This document shows positions 1 through 11,064 of a DNA stretch of 64,000 nt, one piece after another; within the stretch, counting starts at the first letter, position 1; every line of letters starts with the position of its first letter. Made by a program: the position numbers and the translations under genes. Under the pieces are notes generated by a model. The model was given only the letters and a program-made list of their open reading frames with translations, was not told where the DNA came from and did no database searches. The DNA lies in the NCBI RefSeq assembly GCF_018139145.2, contig NC_059500.1, positions 32,469,437 through 32,533,436 of the forward strand, read 5' to 3'. Origin of the DNA: Gymnogyps californianus (Eukaryota; Chordata; Aves; Accipitriformes; Cathartidae).

Positions 1-1834
1 GCATGACATCCCCATTGCATCTCACTGAAGCTTGGTTAAAGTCCGCTTGCTCTGCCTGATTTGATGTTTGCCCTTTATGCTCAATTTGAATGAGTTTATG
101 CTTAGCTTTGCAGTTTTAAAGTCCTTCTCACCTCAAAGAAATTATCCCTTTCAGGCCTTTTGCACTCCTAATAATCTTATTTGTATGTGACAATTGCAGC
201 AGAAAGTAAGTGTTACTATAACCATCAGTATTTGTAACCAGATATGCAAGTGAACACTGCATAAATCCTAAAATGGAATTGCTGCTTGTTCGGTCCTTTC
301 CTTGATCTCAGAAAACATCATCTAGCCAAGAAAGGATGAAGACAAACCCAGCAATACCTTTCTAATTTGATTTTCCCCTTCACTGAACCTGTCTTCTGAC
401 AAACAATTAGTGGATGACTGTTATTTCTTGTTCTCACTGCTGGTAATTTAATTTGCTTCTTCATTTTAATTAAAAAAATATTATGAAGCTAATTTTTAAG
501 TCATTGCACTTTGCAGATCTATTGAGTCCTCCCCACAGAGAGGACAGAACCACACACAGCTAAGATCAAAATCATTAGCTGATCGGTTACTTTGGGCAGG
601 ATTAGTAGACAGGCCTCTTTACTCCCAATCAGGTGCCCTACCCACTGCTCTGAACTACCTCTTAAACTTGCAGCTGGAAGCCTAGGAACACAGTGATAGA
701 AGAAAAACCAATTGGTTGAGAGTAAAGAAGGAAAAGCATGCTTTTAAATCCCAAGAAAATCAGCCCCCCATTTTATCTATATTTCATTTTACTGGTAGCC
801 ATGTGAAATCAGAGCCAAACCTGGTATCCTCACATGTACTGCAATCCCTCACTACAGTCCAGACAGAGACAGAAAAGCTGTAATGGAAATGGGCATATGA
901 ATTAAAGGTGACATATCCCTGCTTCACTTAGCACTAGAAAAGGCTTTACCTGAGGAGTTCAGTAGTGGCGCAACCCTAAATGTGAAATAGCCAGCTGAAC
1001 AGGCAAGTCCATCAATGGACTTGATGGACTCTGCAGAGCCCAGTTTGGTGACAGCACCCTTGGCCATGGTATTTTGCAGGCACCTGGTATTTGCACCGGC
1101 TACCATGAGCACAGGAATCTTGATAAGCTGGATATCAGAAATACACAGCACGCTAACTGAAGATCTGACACTGGAGTGTGCAATGCAATCTCTTACACTG
1201 GACTGTCATTCATGGCTTTGGGAGGGAGGGAAGGTCCCTTCAAGCTAAGAGAGTTTGTTGTTACCTAGAAGCTGAATTTTTTTCTCCTCAAGGTTGGCAG
1301 GTGGAGGGAACAATCTGTTCATCTGTTTTACATTTCAGCCTTTCACAACTCTGTAATTATTCCTTCTGCCCTAGTTGAATTGCTTGCTGAACCTTAAAAT
1401 TTGGCTGGTAAGTAGTGCTCAACTGGAATGTGTACTACAGCCAGCTAAAAATCTGTACAGATCTCTACTAGAAGATAGCACTCAGCATGCTTCTCAGTCA
1501 CCTAATGAAGCAAGGCACGTTCCCAGTGAGTCTGCTGCCCCACTAGCAGTCAAACACTTGCTGTGGCAGTTTGTGTGCAAGTATCTGTGAATGCCTTGTT
1601 AAAAAATGACAGAGAAAATGTACAAGGGAAGATTAGAAGTACAGAGCAAGGATGTGTGTGTGTCTGTGTGTGTGGGTACCCACCTGTGTGTTAGGGAGTG
1701 TCTAGACACAACAGTATCATTCAGCCTAAGTCGTGTGAAGCAATCCAAAACCTGTGCTTGCTGGCACAGTCTAGGCTGTACCACCTTCCATTATAGTCAT
1801 ATAAAAATAGCCTTGAGTGCCAAGAGTCATCAAA
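1..1834. other. Non-coding left flank
   Basis: No coding gene is recognised. The sequence is AT-rich and only short open frames occur. A minus-strand open stretch at 924-1151 has protein-like composition, but I cannot place it in a family. A short TG-rich microsatellite lies at about 1653-1674. Confidence 0.6.
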
Positions 1835-2078
1835 AAATATTTTATGTTCTGCTGACACCCTTTGCACAGCAGAAACAGTATCCATTTGACTCAATGTCAT
1901 CTTAGAAATAATTAGTGACACTGGCAAAAATGGGGATTAGTACCATCATGTTATAGAAATATTTGATGTTCTGCTGACACCCTTTGCACAGCAGAAACAG
2001 TATCCATTTGACTTGATGTCATCTTAGAAATAATTAGTGACACTGGCAAAAATGCGGATTAGTACCATCATGGTATAG
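1835..2078. repeat. 122 bp tandem duplication
   Basis: Two adjacent copies of a segment of about 122 bp are visible. The shared core starts at 1844 in the first copy and 1966 in the second and differs at only a few bases (tcaatg/ttgatg, tgggg/tgcgg). It has no coding potential and looks like a simple local duplication. Confidence 0.85.
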
Positions 2079-2569
2079 CAGGTAAGAAGCTGATTATAGG
2101 AAGAAGAGGCGCAGAGGGATCTGTAATCACAGCAGGAGATCATTAGCTTGGACGTAAGTTATTTGAGAAATTCTTCAGGGACTGCTGTTTGGACCCATCT
2201 TACTGGAAATTTCCTTTAATAACTGTGTTGCAAAAAGTAGAAACACAATGCAGAAACTTCAGTGATCAGCTCAAAGTTTACAGGCACTGTCCACGTGGAA
2301 AAAGATGTGAATCTGAGAACTGGAAGAAGGTATATAAATGTAAGCAGTATAGGCTCCAAAGTCATCCCTTTGGCAACAATAGCAAGAGTTTCTGCTCTAA
2401 GCTGGAGATCAGTGGTTGAAAACTGCCAAGACAGCCAGGCAAGTGTGCATAACTGGTCCTAACGTATCTACATGTCACTGACAGTGCTGTGAGAAGAGCA
2501 AGTGCTTTCACAGGGCAGGTGCAAAGCAAGATCCAGAAGCACAAATCATACTAGTGAGATGTCATGTAG

Positions 2570-2880
2570 GGTCCAGTTCAAGTTCAAGAAAGATTAAATC
2601 CATTTGGAACTGGTGCAGAGAAGGACAACTAAAATAACCATAGGAAAGAAGGCAAAACTGCAGAAGCTTGGTATATTTAGTCTCACAAAATGAAAGCCAA
2701 CAGGAATACAATTACTGTACATGAATACGGTATGAATGCTGAAATCCTGAATGGCCATGCTGGCCCAAGACCAAATAGGTTTAAACTGATCACAAATACA
2801 TTTATGCTAGCGACAGGGAGACATTCAGTTTCAGAAGAGGGGGTTTCTGACCCATCACACTTTATTGCTAGAGTTGTAAG
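2570..2880 (+). mobile_element. Old, degraded CR1 LINE remnant
   Basis: The segment around 2585-2700 resembles the late ORF2/3' portion of CR1: the phrase ttggaactggtgcagagaag, then a diverged stretch ending in tttagtctcacaaaatg. The following 150 bp resemble the 3' part of an old CR1 subfamily. Divergence is high and both ends are uncertain. A masking search against avian CR1 consensus sequences would set the limits. Confidence 0.5.
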
Positions 2881-3012
2881 GACAAAAAAACCCTGAACCA
2901 ACCAACAACAACAAAAAACAACCTCAATTTGTTTTAAGATGTTTCTAGGAAATAAGGAGTCATATTTGATCTGCTGGTCCTGTCTCATATTCCTAGTTTC
3001 TACGTTTGAACT

Positions 3013-3960
3013 TGTCGTGCTTTAGGCCCAGCCAGCAACAAAGCACCACGCGGCCGCTCGCTCACTCCTCCCCCCCACTGGAGGGGGAGGAGAAAATACA
3101 ACAAAAGGCTCGGGAGTCGAGACAAGGACAGGGAGGGATCACTCACCAATTGTGGTCACAGGCAAAACAGACTCAGCTTGGGGAAAGAGGAATCAATTTA
3201 ATTTGTTACCACTCAAATCAGAGTAGGATAATGAGAAAGAGAACCATATCTTAAAAACACACCTTCCCCCCGCCCCTCCCTTCTTCCCAGGCTCAACTTT
3301 GCTCCCGATTCCTCTACCTCCTCCCCCACCAGCGGCGCAGGGGGATGGGGAATGGGGGCTGCGGTCAGTTTGTCACACGCCGTTTCTGCCGCTCCGTCAT
3401 CCTCAGGGGGGAGGACTCCTCACACTCTTCCCCTGCTCCAGCGTGGGGTCCCTCTCACGGGGGTCAGCCCTCCACAAGCTTCTCCAACGCGAGTCCTTTC
3501 CACGGGCTCCACGAACTGCTCCAGCGTGGGCTTTCCCACGGAGTCACGGCCTTCTCCGGGCCCAGCCACCTGCTCCGGCGTGGGGTCCTCCACGGGCTGC
3601 AGGGGAATCTCTGCTCCACCGTTAACCTCCATGGGCTGCAGGGGCACAGCCTGCCGTCTCACCACGGGCTGCAGGGGAATCTCTGCTCCGGCACACCTCC
3701 TCCCCCTCCTTCACTGACCTCGCTGTCTGCATGGTTGTTTCTCTCATATCCCATTCCTCTCTCCACAACAGGACTTCTTTTTGGCAGTCTTTGCCCTTAA
3801 ATACGCAATCACAGAGGCACTCCCACCATCGCTGATGGGCTCGGCCTTGGCCAGAGGCGGATCCGAGTTGGAACCAGGGAAGCTTCTAGCAGCTTCTCAC
3901 CCGAGCCAGCCCTGTAGCCCCTCCCCCGCTACCAAAACCCCACCACAGAAACCCAACACA
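3013..3960 (-). mobile_element. Avian endogenous retrovirus LTR, probably solo
   Basis: It begins TGTCGTG and ends AACACA, the expected TG...CA form. The start has the cagccagcaac/ccgctcgctcactc pattern common to a family of bird LTRs. Read on the minus strand it shows a TATA-like tatttaag and an attaaa poly(A) signal in the right order, so the element points leftward. A GC-rich middle (about 3430-3700) holds degenerate repeats of a ctgctccagcgtggg type. The 5 bp on each side (gaact at 3008-3012, gagct at 3961-3965) match at four of five positions, which suggests a decayed target-site duplication. No internal retroviral genes are attached. Confidence 0.75.
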
Positions 3961-4014
3961 GAGCTAGAGCACGATGTGTGGACACAGAACTATGATGTTC
4001 CTGGCATGGCTGAA

Positions 4015-5180
4015 TTTCTGGTCACTGGCACTGGTTCTCCTGGGGGACTTCAACCTCCCTGGCACCTGGTGCAAGGGAAAGGCCATCAGGGAGATTTCTG
4101 GAGGGTGTCAGGGGTAACACAGATGCTGGATGGACCAACTTGGGGTGATGCTGTCCTGGATGTGCTACTTAGGAACAAGGAAGAACTGGTCAGGGCTGCG
4201 ATAGTGAATAGGAGCCATGACTGCAACGATCCTGATTGATACAGAGGAGTTCAAGATCCCGGGGAGGGGGGGGGGGTTAGAAAGGCGAGTAGCCCTGGGC
4301 CTGGCGAGAGAAAGCTGTGGCTTATTCAGGGAATGGTACGTGGGAGGCAGCTCTTGTGGGAGCCAACCCTGAAGGGCAAAGGAGCGCAAAAGGGCTAGCA
4401 GGCCTTTAAGGATAATCTTCTCCAAACACAAGAAAAGTCCATGCTGATGCTTAAGAAAAAACCACAACAGATCCATCAGGAGGCTGGCCTGGCCAAGCAG
4501 GACATTCATGGCAGAGCAATGCAAAGAAAGATGTATACAGGCGGGGGAGTTAGGACAGGTTATGAAAGAGGATATAGAAACACTGCTGAGGTGTGCAGAG
4601 ATGCGATCTCTGGATCGCAGGAAAACCAAAGCTAAGCCAGGGTTAGCAAGGGATATGAAAAGCAACAAGAAGGGCTTCTGCTGCTACAGAAACAGTAAAT
4701 CAGGCAAGGAAAGTACACGCCTGCTTGCCGAATGGGCTGCATGACACACTAACAGCAAACGCGGGCAAAGCTGAGGTACTCGGTGCCGCCTTCATCTCAG
4801 TCTTCACTGACACTGTTCCCAGGCATTTTAGCCCAGAGGCAGGGATCAAGGAGCAGAGGAATTCCACTATCAGAGGACGTTGAACTCAAGGGTCTCCTAA
4901 GAAATCTTGTCCCCTACAAGTCCATCAACCCTGATGAGATTTGTCTGACGGTGTTGAGTGAGCTGGCTGATGTCACTGTGAGGCTGCGCTCTGTCATCTT
5001 TGAAAGGTTGGGGAGCTTGGGGGAGGCACCAACGACTAGAGAGCGCCAAACGTTGCACCTCATCTTTAAAAAAGGCACGAGGATGATGCGAGGAACTCCA
5101 GGACAGTCATCCTCGCTTCTGCCCCTGAGGAAAGTATGGACCAAATCCTCTTGGTAGCCATTTCTGGCCACATGAGAAAC
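4015..5180 (+). mobile_element. Inactive CR1 LINE ORF2 fragment, unit 1
   Basis: Conceptual translation in shifting plus-strand frames gives CR1 ORF2 landmarks in order: an endonuclease segment around LLGDFNLPGTW (about 4045-4080) and VLLRNKEELV; an ARDMKSNKKGF segment near 4645-4680; then reverse-transcriptase pieces (ELADV...IFE, IFKKG, and DQILLVAISGHM in another frame, 4965-5175). Frameshifts and stops make it non-functional. It lies tail-to-tail with the TOPORS-like gene and ends about 70 bp beyond that gene's poly(A) signal. Its 3' part and tail are missing. CR1 homology may continue a little left of 4015. Confidence 0.85.
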
Positions 5181-5252
5181 CAACACGGGCGGGGATAGCA
5201 ACGCCAACTCCATTGTTAGAAATACCAAGACTATTTCTGTAGTTTTCATACA

Positions 5253-5258
5253 TTTATT
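5253..5258 (-). terminator. Poly(A) signal AATAAA, gene copy 1
   Basis: On the minus strand this is AATAAA, 121 bp past the TAG stop of copy 1. Cleavage 10-25 bp further on would end the transcript before it enters the CR1 fragment. Confidence 0.7.
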
Positions 5259-5378
5259 GTATTATTTGATCCTTAGATCTAGACTAATGATGACGGTCTG
5301 CCAGTCCCCCTGGGGGCTGGTGAGTGCCCCAGTTGCTGGCCCGGCGCTGGTTTCACCAGCTCTTGGGGCACCCTCCTA

Positions 5379-6389
5379 CTATGGCTGGCGGGGTGGCCTC
5401 TTGTTTGGAGGTGAAGTGGCCCCAGGGCTGCCAGCCCTCCTCTTCGGAGCTCGCCGGGGCCCCCCAGGGGAGCGTTCGCTGCCCCAGCTGGGAGTGGAGG
5501 GCCCGGGCACAGCCTCCTCTGGGTCCTCCTGCTGCTCTTCTTGCTCCTCGTCGGTGGGCACGAGGGCAGAGGGGGGGCTGCCAGGACCCCCACGAAGGGC
5601 AGCCGATGAGTTGCTGGGGGGCTCTTCTGCCTCAGATCTGTCAGGGCTGCTGGAGGGGGCTGGACTGGGGGCAGGAGACCCCCTTCGGGAGGCAGTGGGG
5701 CCAGGGGCAGCTGCAGGGCTGCCCTCCTGCTCCTCAGCAGCACGGGCGTCCTCCAGGCCCATCCGACGTCGGGCCTCCCCGCTGCACCGGTCCACGATGG
5801 TGTCAATCAGACGGCGCACAAAGATCCTCGTGTGCACGCCCAGGGCACCCTGCAGCAGCTGGAACAGGGTTTCCTCGTCCAGGCCAAAGAGGTGCAGGAC
5901 GGATAGGACGAGTCTCTGCGCTGCTGATGCTTCCCAGCGGCCACCCCCGAAGATCAGCCGCAGCTCCTGTCGCAGCCAGCGTCGCACCGGCCGGAGCAGA
6001 GCTGAGTCCTCTCGGAAGAGGAACGCCCAGATGTGGGGATGGAGGCCGCCCACAGGAGCCCTGGGCACCAGCCCCGCAGCTGATGGCTGGGATGCTGCAG
6101 GGCGATGGAGATTGTGGGCGGCTGGACGGCTAGGAGCTCCTCCTGCCTGGTGGACGACAACTGACGGTGCTGCAGATGGTGTGAGCAGATGCTCCTCAAA
6201 GTTGTCGTCCCCCCGCACCGAGTGCAAGATGGATGTGACCCTCCTCTTGCAGAGGGGGCACTCGGGCTTGCTCTCAGCCCACCGCAGGATGCACGCATAG
6301 CAGAATTGGTGGAGGCACGGCATCACGTAGCTGGCCTCCTCCCAGCTGTCCAGGCATATGGGACAGCGGTCCTCCAGCTCCGTGGCCAT
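5379..6389 (-). CDS. TOPORS-like RING-finger E3 ubiquitin ligase, copy 1 (intact)
   Basis: 336 residues. A C3HC4 RING uses C9, C12, C25, H27, C30, C33, C44 and C47 (CPICLDSW...CPLCKRR). It is followed by SILHSVRGDDNFEEHLL (53-69), which lines up with the post-RING segment of vertebrate TOPORS, a RING protein that acts as a ubiquitin and SUMO E3. Residues 119-207 form a helical domain (WAFLF, WLRQELRLIF, RIFVRRLIDTIV) matching the second conserved TOPORS block. The tail from about 216 is Pro/Ser/Glu-rich and ends in basic clusters (PRRAPKRRAG, NKRPPRQP), probably nuclear localisation signals. The protein lacks the long C-terminal region of TOPORS (about 1,000 residues in human). The chosen ATG has A at -3 and G at +4, and is the first ATG in the predicted spliced mRNA. 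An intron of 122 bp (6475-6596, donor AG|GTGAGC, acceptor cttttctag) lies in the 5' UTR. Family assignment is firm; substrate and nuclear role are inferred. Confidence 0.9.
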   Translation of the reverse strand: MATELEDRCPICLDSWEEASYVMPCLHQFCYACILRWAESKPECPLCKRRVTSILHSVRGDDNFEEHLLTPSAAPSVVVHQAGGAPSRPAAHNLHRPAASQPSAAGLVPRAPVGGLHPHIWAFLFREDSALLRPVRRWLRQELRLIFGGGRWEASAAQRLVLSVLHLFGLDEETLFQLLQGALGVHTRIFVRRLIDTIVDRCSGEARRRMGLEDARAAEEQEGSPAAAPGPTASRRGSPAPSPAPSSSPDRSEAEEPPSNSSAALRGGPGSPPSALVPTDEEQEEQQEDPEEAVPGPSTPSWGSERSPGGPRRAPKRRAGSPGATSPPNKRPPRQP

Positions 6390-6817
6390 GCTCTCCACGT
6401 GCTGCGGTGGGCTGGGGGGAGCTGCGGATGTCAAGCCGCTCGCTTTCACCGGCGCTGCAGCAGCCGGTGTCACGCTAGAAAAGGAAGAGAGGCCACGGTC
6501 ACTGGCGGGTCCAGGGAAGGGTGGAAGAAATGCCCAGGTCCCTCCAGAAGGAAACCCTCCCAGCTCCCCAGGGTCAGGTTTCCCCGCCCAGCTCACCTCT
6601 GCTGCTGCGAGCGCGCCTCCTGCGTGCCCCGGCTGCCTGAACCTGGCAGGGCCGGGGGGAAAATCCTCCGATGGCTCTGGTGTCGGGCACTGAGAGCTGC
6701 AACAAACAACTCCCTGACCACGACACTAGCACCAAAGGCCTTGCTAAACACTCCAAACCTCGCAGACTTGCTCAGCCGGAGTGTGGACACAAGCCAGCTG
6801 GGTGAGACTCGGCACCC

Positions 6818-6927
6818 GAATATAAGCAGCGAGGGACGCCTGGTCACAATCCATCGCTCGGGGACGTCATAGTCCATCGCTGGTGACATCACAGTCCATC
6901 GCTCAGGGACATCACAACGGGCCATCC
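6818..6927 (-). promoter_or_regulatory. Promoter of copy 1: TATA-like box and CRE-like repeats
   Basis: Reading leftward, three tandem repeats of 22-23 bp (6889-6911, 6867-6888, 6844-6866; consensus tcacagtccatcgctcgggg plus aca) and a partial fourth precede a TATA-like cttatattc at 6818-6826. Repeat junctions carry CRE/ATF-like sites: gacgtca 6863-6869, tgacatca 6884-6891, gacatca 6908-6914. The predicted first exon (about 6790 to 6597) has no ATG and ends at a consensus donor. In this copy exon 1 has a longer G run (gccggggggaaaa), which does not touch the CDS. Promoter function is inferred from position and motifs. Confidence 0.55.
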
Positions 6928-9900
6928 TCGCCCACGGCACTCCCCCCAGCAGCGCTGCGGCCCCAGCACAGGCATCTGGGGTTACCGCAACACCACTGCC
7001 CACTCCATCCCCGCATCTCTTGTCTTGTGCTCGGCATCGGTGTTTCACGCCAGTCGCCGAGGCCTCGGCCGTGTCTTCCCAGGGCCCCGTCAGGTCGCTC
7101 TGGCCGGGGCAGACGTCTCCAGGCACATATGGCAAGAGGGTTCACTCGCTAACACCTCGTGCCTCCCTGGGAGGCTGCAGGACAAAGTCCCACGGGCTCT
7201 CCCCACACCCCAGCCCTGCTGGCCAGCCCTCTGGGCTCCCCTGCTTCCTCCCACGGGGCGTCACAGGCAGCACTTGGCTCGCTCTCAGAGATTTTCTCCT
7301 ACTTTCTCTCTTATCCAGGGTGGGGGAGGCGGGCAGGGGTGATTCTCTCTGCTCAGCACCCATCAGGCCTCATCCGGGCGCTATGTCCTGTTTGGGGCCC
7401 CAGACGGGAGATACATTGACAAACCAGAGGGGCTCAGAGGAGGCCACTGGGACTGTGGGACTGAAGTACTTGCCCTGAGAGGCGGGTCTGGGAGGCCAGG
7501 GCTGGTTCAGTGTGGAGCAGAGAAGGGTTTGGGGCACCTCACAGCACACCCGGGTGCCTATGGGCATGGGATCAAGGGGCTAGGGACAGGCTTTTTGCAG
7601 TGGTGCCTGGCAGGAGGGCAAGAGACAGTGACACTCGTGAAAGGTGTAAATTTTCACTCGTGAAAGGTGTAAATGCTGCCTTTCATTAAGGGTGAGGAGG
7701 GAGCTCTTCCTGTTACCGCCTGCCACTCACTCTGCTACTCGCGCTCACCCCTCCATTACCAGTGTGTGCTCCATTTGATCCAAAGCCCCTCCAGACTGTG
7801 CTGCCCTTCTGGAGTCCTTCTACACATCCACCTAAGTAACAGCTCTTCCTAACCACCATCACAAGCTCAAAATCTTCCTTCTTCCCTGTCTCTGCTGCTG
7901 CTTATCTGCTGGTATCCAGCCCCACAGGCATCCACCTGGAGTACTGCCCTCTGCCTACCTCCCCCTGGTTCAGCACAGCCAATACAAGCTGCTTTCTCCA
8001 CCTTCAGGGCCTTGTGCAAGCCATGCTGCTGTTCCTGTCGCTTCTCACTTGGTTTTGAAAAGTCAGCACTCGCCTCCAAAAGGTCTGAAACATAACTTCT
8101 GCTATGGACGTCCTCCTTTCTTGCAAGCACGGTTTCATTCCTTGCTTCCTTAGATTGTCAGTTCTTTGGGGTGAGAACCACCTTCATATTCTTTATCTGC
8201 CATCAGTCCTAACATCTGGGTAGGACTTGTAAAAATTATGGTAATGCTAATCGTGATCGGCAGCCTTAATAACATACAGGTATCTAAGACAGTGGGATGA
8301 CCCAGGCAACAGGGTGTAGGCACTTATTGCAAGTTAGTGCAGAGATTGAATGCACTGACTTACGATGAGCATTGACTGATGCAAGTATTTGCCTCGATGT
8401 TTGCCAGAGAAACCGCAGAGCCTTTTACCAAGAGTAGCTAGACAAACTGTAGTAACGCGCAATAGGGATTTTTTTGGTGGCTGAAGAGGTGAAACACGCA
8501 TAATCTGAGGTGAAAACACACAGACATGTAAACACTGATCTTGTTATGCAGAGCCCTGGACAATGCTGTCGCATCTAAGGGTCCCTAACAGCCAGGGTCC
8601 TTGAAGCCACGAGTGTGCTCACAGCTTTGATCCGGTATGTGTAATGAGAAAATTCACTCAGTGGTGAAATCTTACCCTAAGATATTTGACTCTCTAAGCA
8701 GGGTCTCAGCCTTAGGCCTCTGCCTGATGGACTTCATGCAGTGCGAGACTTGAAAGCGTTACTTTCCCAGGTTGTTAGGCATATTAGCCTGTTGGTCAAC
8801 ATTTTTCTTGCTTAGCTTCTTCCTCTTTTTTCTCTTTATGATACAGTTTTTCTCGGGTCTCAAGGCTGTACTTCTCCCATGACCAGTAACTGACTACTAG
8901 TGAACTTTTTATAGCCTTGGGGATGCTCTTTTAGCCCACACCCATGTTTTCAAGGCCTTTGCTATTACCTTATACTCGAACTGCACATCGTAACATGGGA
9001 CACCATTACAAAGCTTCTTTTCACAGAGTAAGTTCTCACAACAAGTCAACAAGCACAACAGGCCCCGGTCCTCCAAAGAAACCACTGATTAAATAACGAA
9101 ACTTTTCACAGAAAAAAAGTTCTGTGCATTTCCAAATAAACTTTCGTGAAGCATACTGAATTCAATACCTTCCTCTCCTCACTGACAAGTAGTCTTTCTG
9201 CATACACAGATTTACAGAGTTTCATTCCGACACCCAGCCAATAGCCTCTTCCGGGCATTGACACCGATGGGCTAAGCTTCCAGAGTCACTAGGCTCGACT
9301 GTTACAAGCCTGGAAGATGACCTCTGCTTTAAAATGCTTTGGGCAACATGCAGTATGCAGCGTTGTGTTCAACTGCAAGCTCCCATACGGCCTTTCTTGG
9401 CAAACCTCATATCCTGGAGTAGCAAAATGACACTGATACGACTGCAAGAGAGCCTATAAACAAACAAACAAAAAGATATATGAAAGGGCTAGATTCTAAC
9501 TGCAGGCACAGCGCTGGCGTGAAGCTGGACTGTCAGAAGCAGTGCTCCAGGAATAGCTCTCAGAGGCAGCATGCCTTGTAGCCACTCCCTGAACTGAGAC
9601 TCCTCTCCCCACCCCTTGTCCCTTGCTTCCTTAATAGATGGGGTAAAATGAATGAACAGCGATTTCAAGTTAAGAAGTTCACATAATTACTATAGTTACT
9701 GCACCTAAATCTCTGTGTAGGGGGAAAAAAAAATAAAATCAAAGGTTTTGCTACCGAATGAGAAAATTTACGGTATGTTTAAGGAAAATTTGCAGATTAG
9801 AGTCAGCTGAGAAATCTTTTGTGGGTTTCCCCATGCCTGGTACTGATTTTACAGACGGGAAATAGCATCTAGATATTCCTAATACAATTACTACACCCAC

Positions 9901-11064
9901 ATAATTAGTGTAATAAATACATAAGCCTGTCAAGAGGATAGTCTAACGCACTTGCCACGCTGTTATTTTATAGTGCATTCCCAGTATTCCTGGCAGCTGT
10001 TTGAGTGCCAATCAAGCTAAAAGGTTAACAACAAAAAAGCAATTGCTCTCAAAATAAAAGAGCCCAAGTGTGAACCCCTACTTAAAAGAAGTTTCAGTCC
10101 CCTTCTACCACTAAAGGCTGGGTTTCATTTTGACCTCACACTAACTTTATGTCAGTGTGTATGAACTACAGGTGCTTCTGTGCAGACTCCAGTGCTAACA
10201 TCCGTGGTGTCCAAGTGCTGACGGAAGCTCTACCGGGAATTCCCATGCTTCCGGGTGCGGCGCTGAAAATGCACACAAGGATTTCCCTCACCTAAGGGAG
10301 TACCGCTGCTTCGGAGTGGCACTTCTCCAAGTCTGAAGGCTGCAGTCCCTTTTGATGACTTTTTTCAGACCTTGAGGCATGCAGACATGAGAGGTCACTG
10401 ATAAAGCCAGCAAAAAGTAACATCCAGACTCTTCTGCCTGCAGCTGGTAGTGGCTGAAGTGGTTACAACTACCTTGCTGCAAGTTACCACTGCTCCCATG
10501 GTCACTGCCTGATACCTTCGCGGTCTGGTAAGCTGATTAACCTGAGCAGCTGCTCTTTACTATGATGACAAATACAGTGTGAAGCTGCTTCAGTGTTGCC
10601 TTGCACAATAAATGAGAATGACTGTGGAAGGTTGGTAGCAGTTTCATACCTCAGGTAAACCGCCGAATTATTCCTGTAGTGAAAGAAATAGTGCTGCCAA
10701 CAGGAGACAGATAAAGCTCCTGAGTGCATGCAGCATTAGATTAAGGGTGAATTAACTCACACTGTATCAATTACTGCAAACTGGAATCTAAGTAGCGGTT
10801 CACCTACTCCAGAGACGTGCTGGCAGCTGGTTCAGCCTTCCCAAAAGGTGCCCTGGTGGTCTCTGCTAATACGTGGTACGGAGAAAGCGAATGGGAGCTC
10901 TGCATAAAGGCGTGTGGAAGAGAGACCAGCCAACTCAATGGAAAATCTCACCCTAACGGAAAAATAAACACTACCTCCTAGACCATCTCACTCTCATTCA
11001 TGCCCATTTAATGTCAACAGCCAGCGGAAAATGCCTGCTTTCGAAACGTTTTTCTGGAGTAGAG
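6928..11064. other. Spacer of unit 1, no gene recognised
   Basis: GC-rich up to about 7660, then AT-rich. It contains a 20 bp direct repeat (7632-7651 and 7655-7674, cactcgtgaaaggtgtaaat), an AAAC-type tract at about 9457-9475 and an A-rich run near 9725. Open frames are short and none resembles a known protein. Confidence 0.6.

Larger units (their letters stand above)
4015..11064. repeat. Array unit 1 (7050 bp)
   Basis: Leftmost unit, abutting the 54 bp that follow the LTR. It carries an 11-base G run at 4266-4276, an AATAAA poly(A) signal, and an intact gene copy. Confidence 0.95.

Noticed and set aside
924..1151. 75-codon minus-strand frame as a gene or processed pseudogene
   Set aside because: Composition is protein-like, but I recognise no family and see no supporting context.
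3299..3800. Proline-rich plus-strand open frames near 3300-3800
   Set aside because: They lie within the GC-rich repeat part of an LTR and read it antisense.
4783..5157. 124-codon frame repeated in the units (PPSSQSSLTLFPG...) as a gene
   Set aside because: It is part of the degraded CR1 ORF2 fragment; ELADV and IFKKG motifs belong to the reverse transcriptase region, and the frame breaks mid-domain.
5257..6300. Long plus-strand open frame (347 codons) opposite gene copy 1, and its equivalents in other units
   Set aside because: It is antisense to a gene with clear RING and TOPORS domains, shows no domain of its own, and arises from high GC content.
6819..6826. Plus-strand TATA box (atataag) driving a rightward transcript
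   Set aside because: The only recognised gene and its splice signals are on the minus strand on the other side; nothing coding lies to the right.
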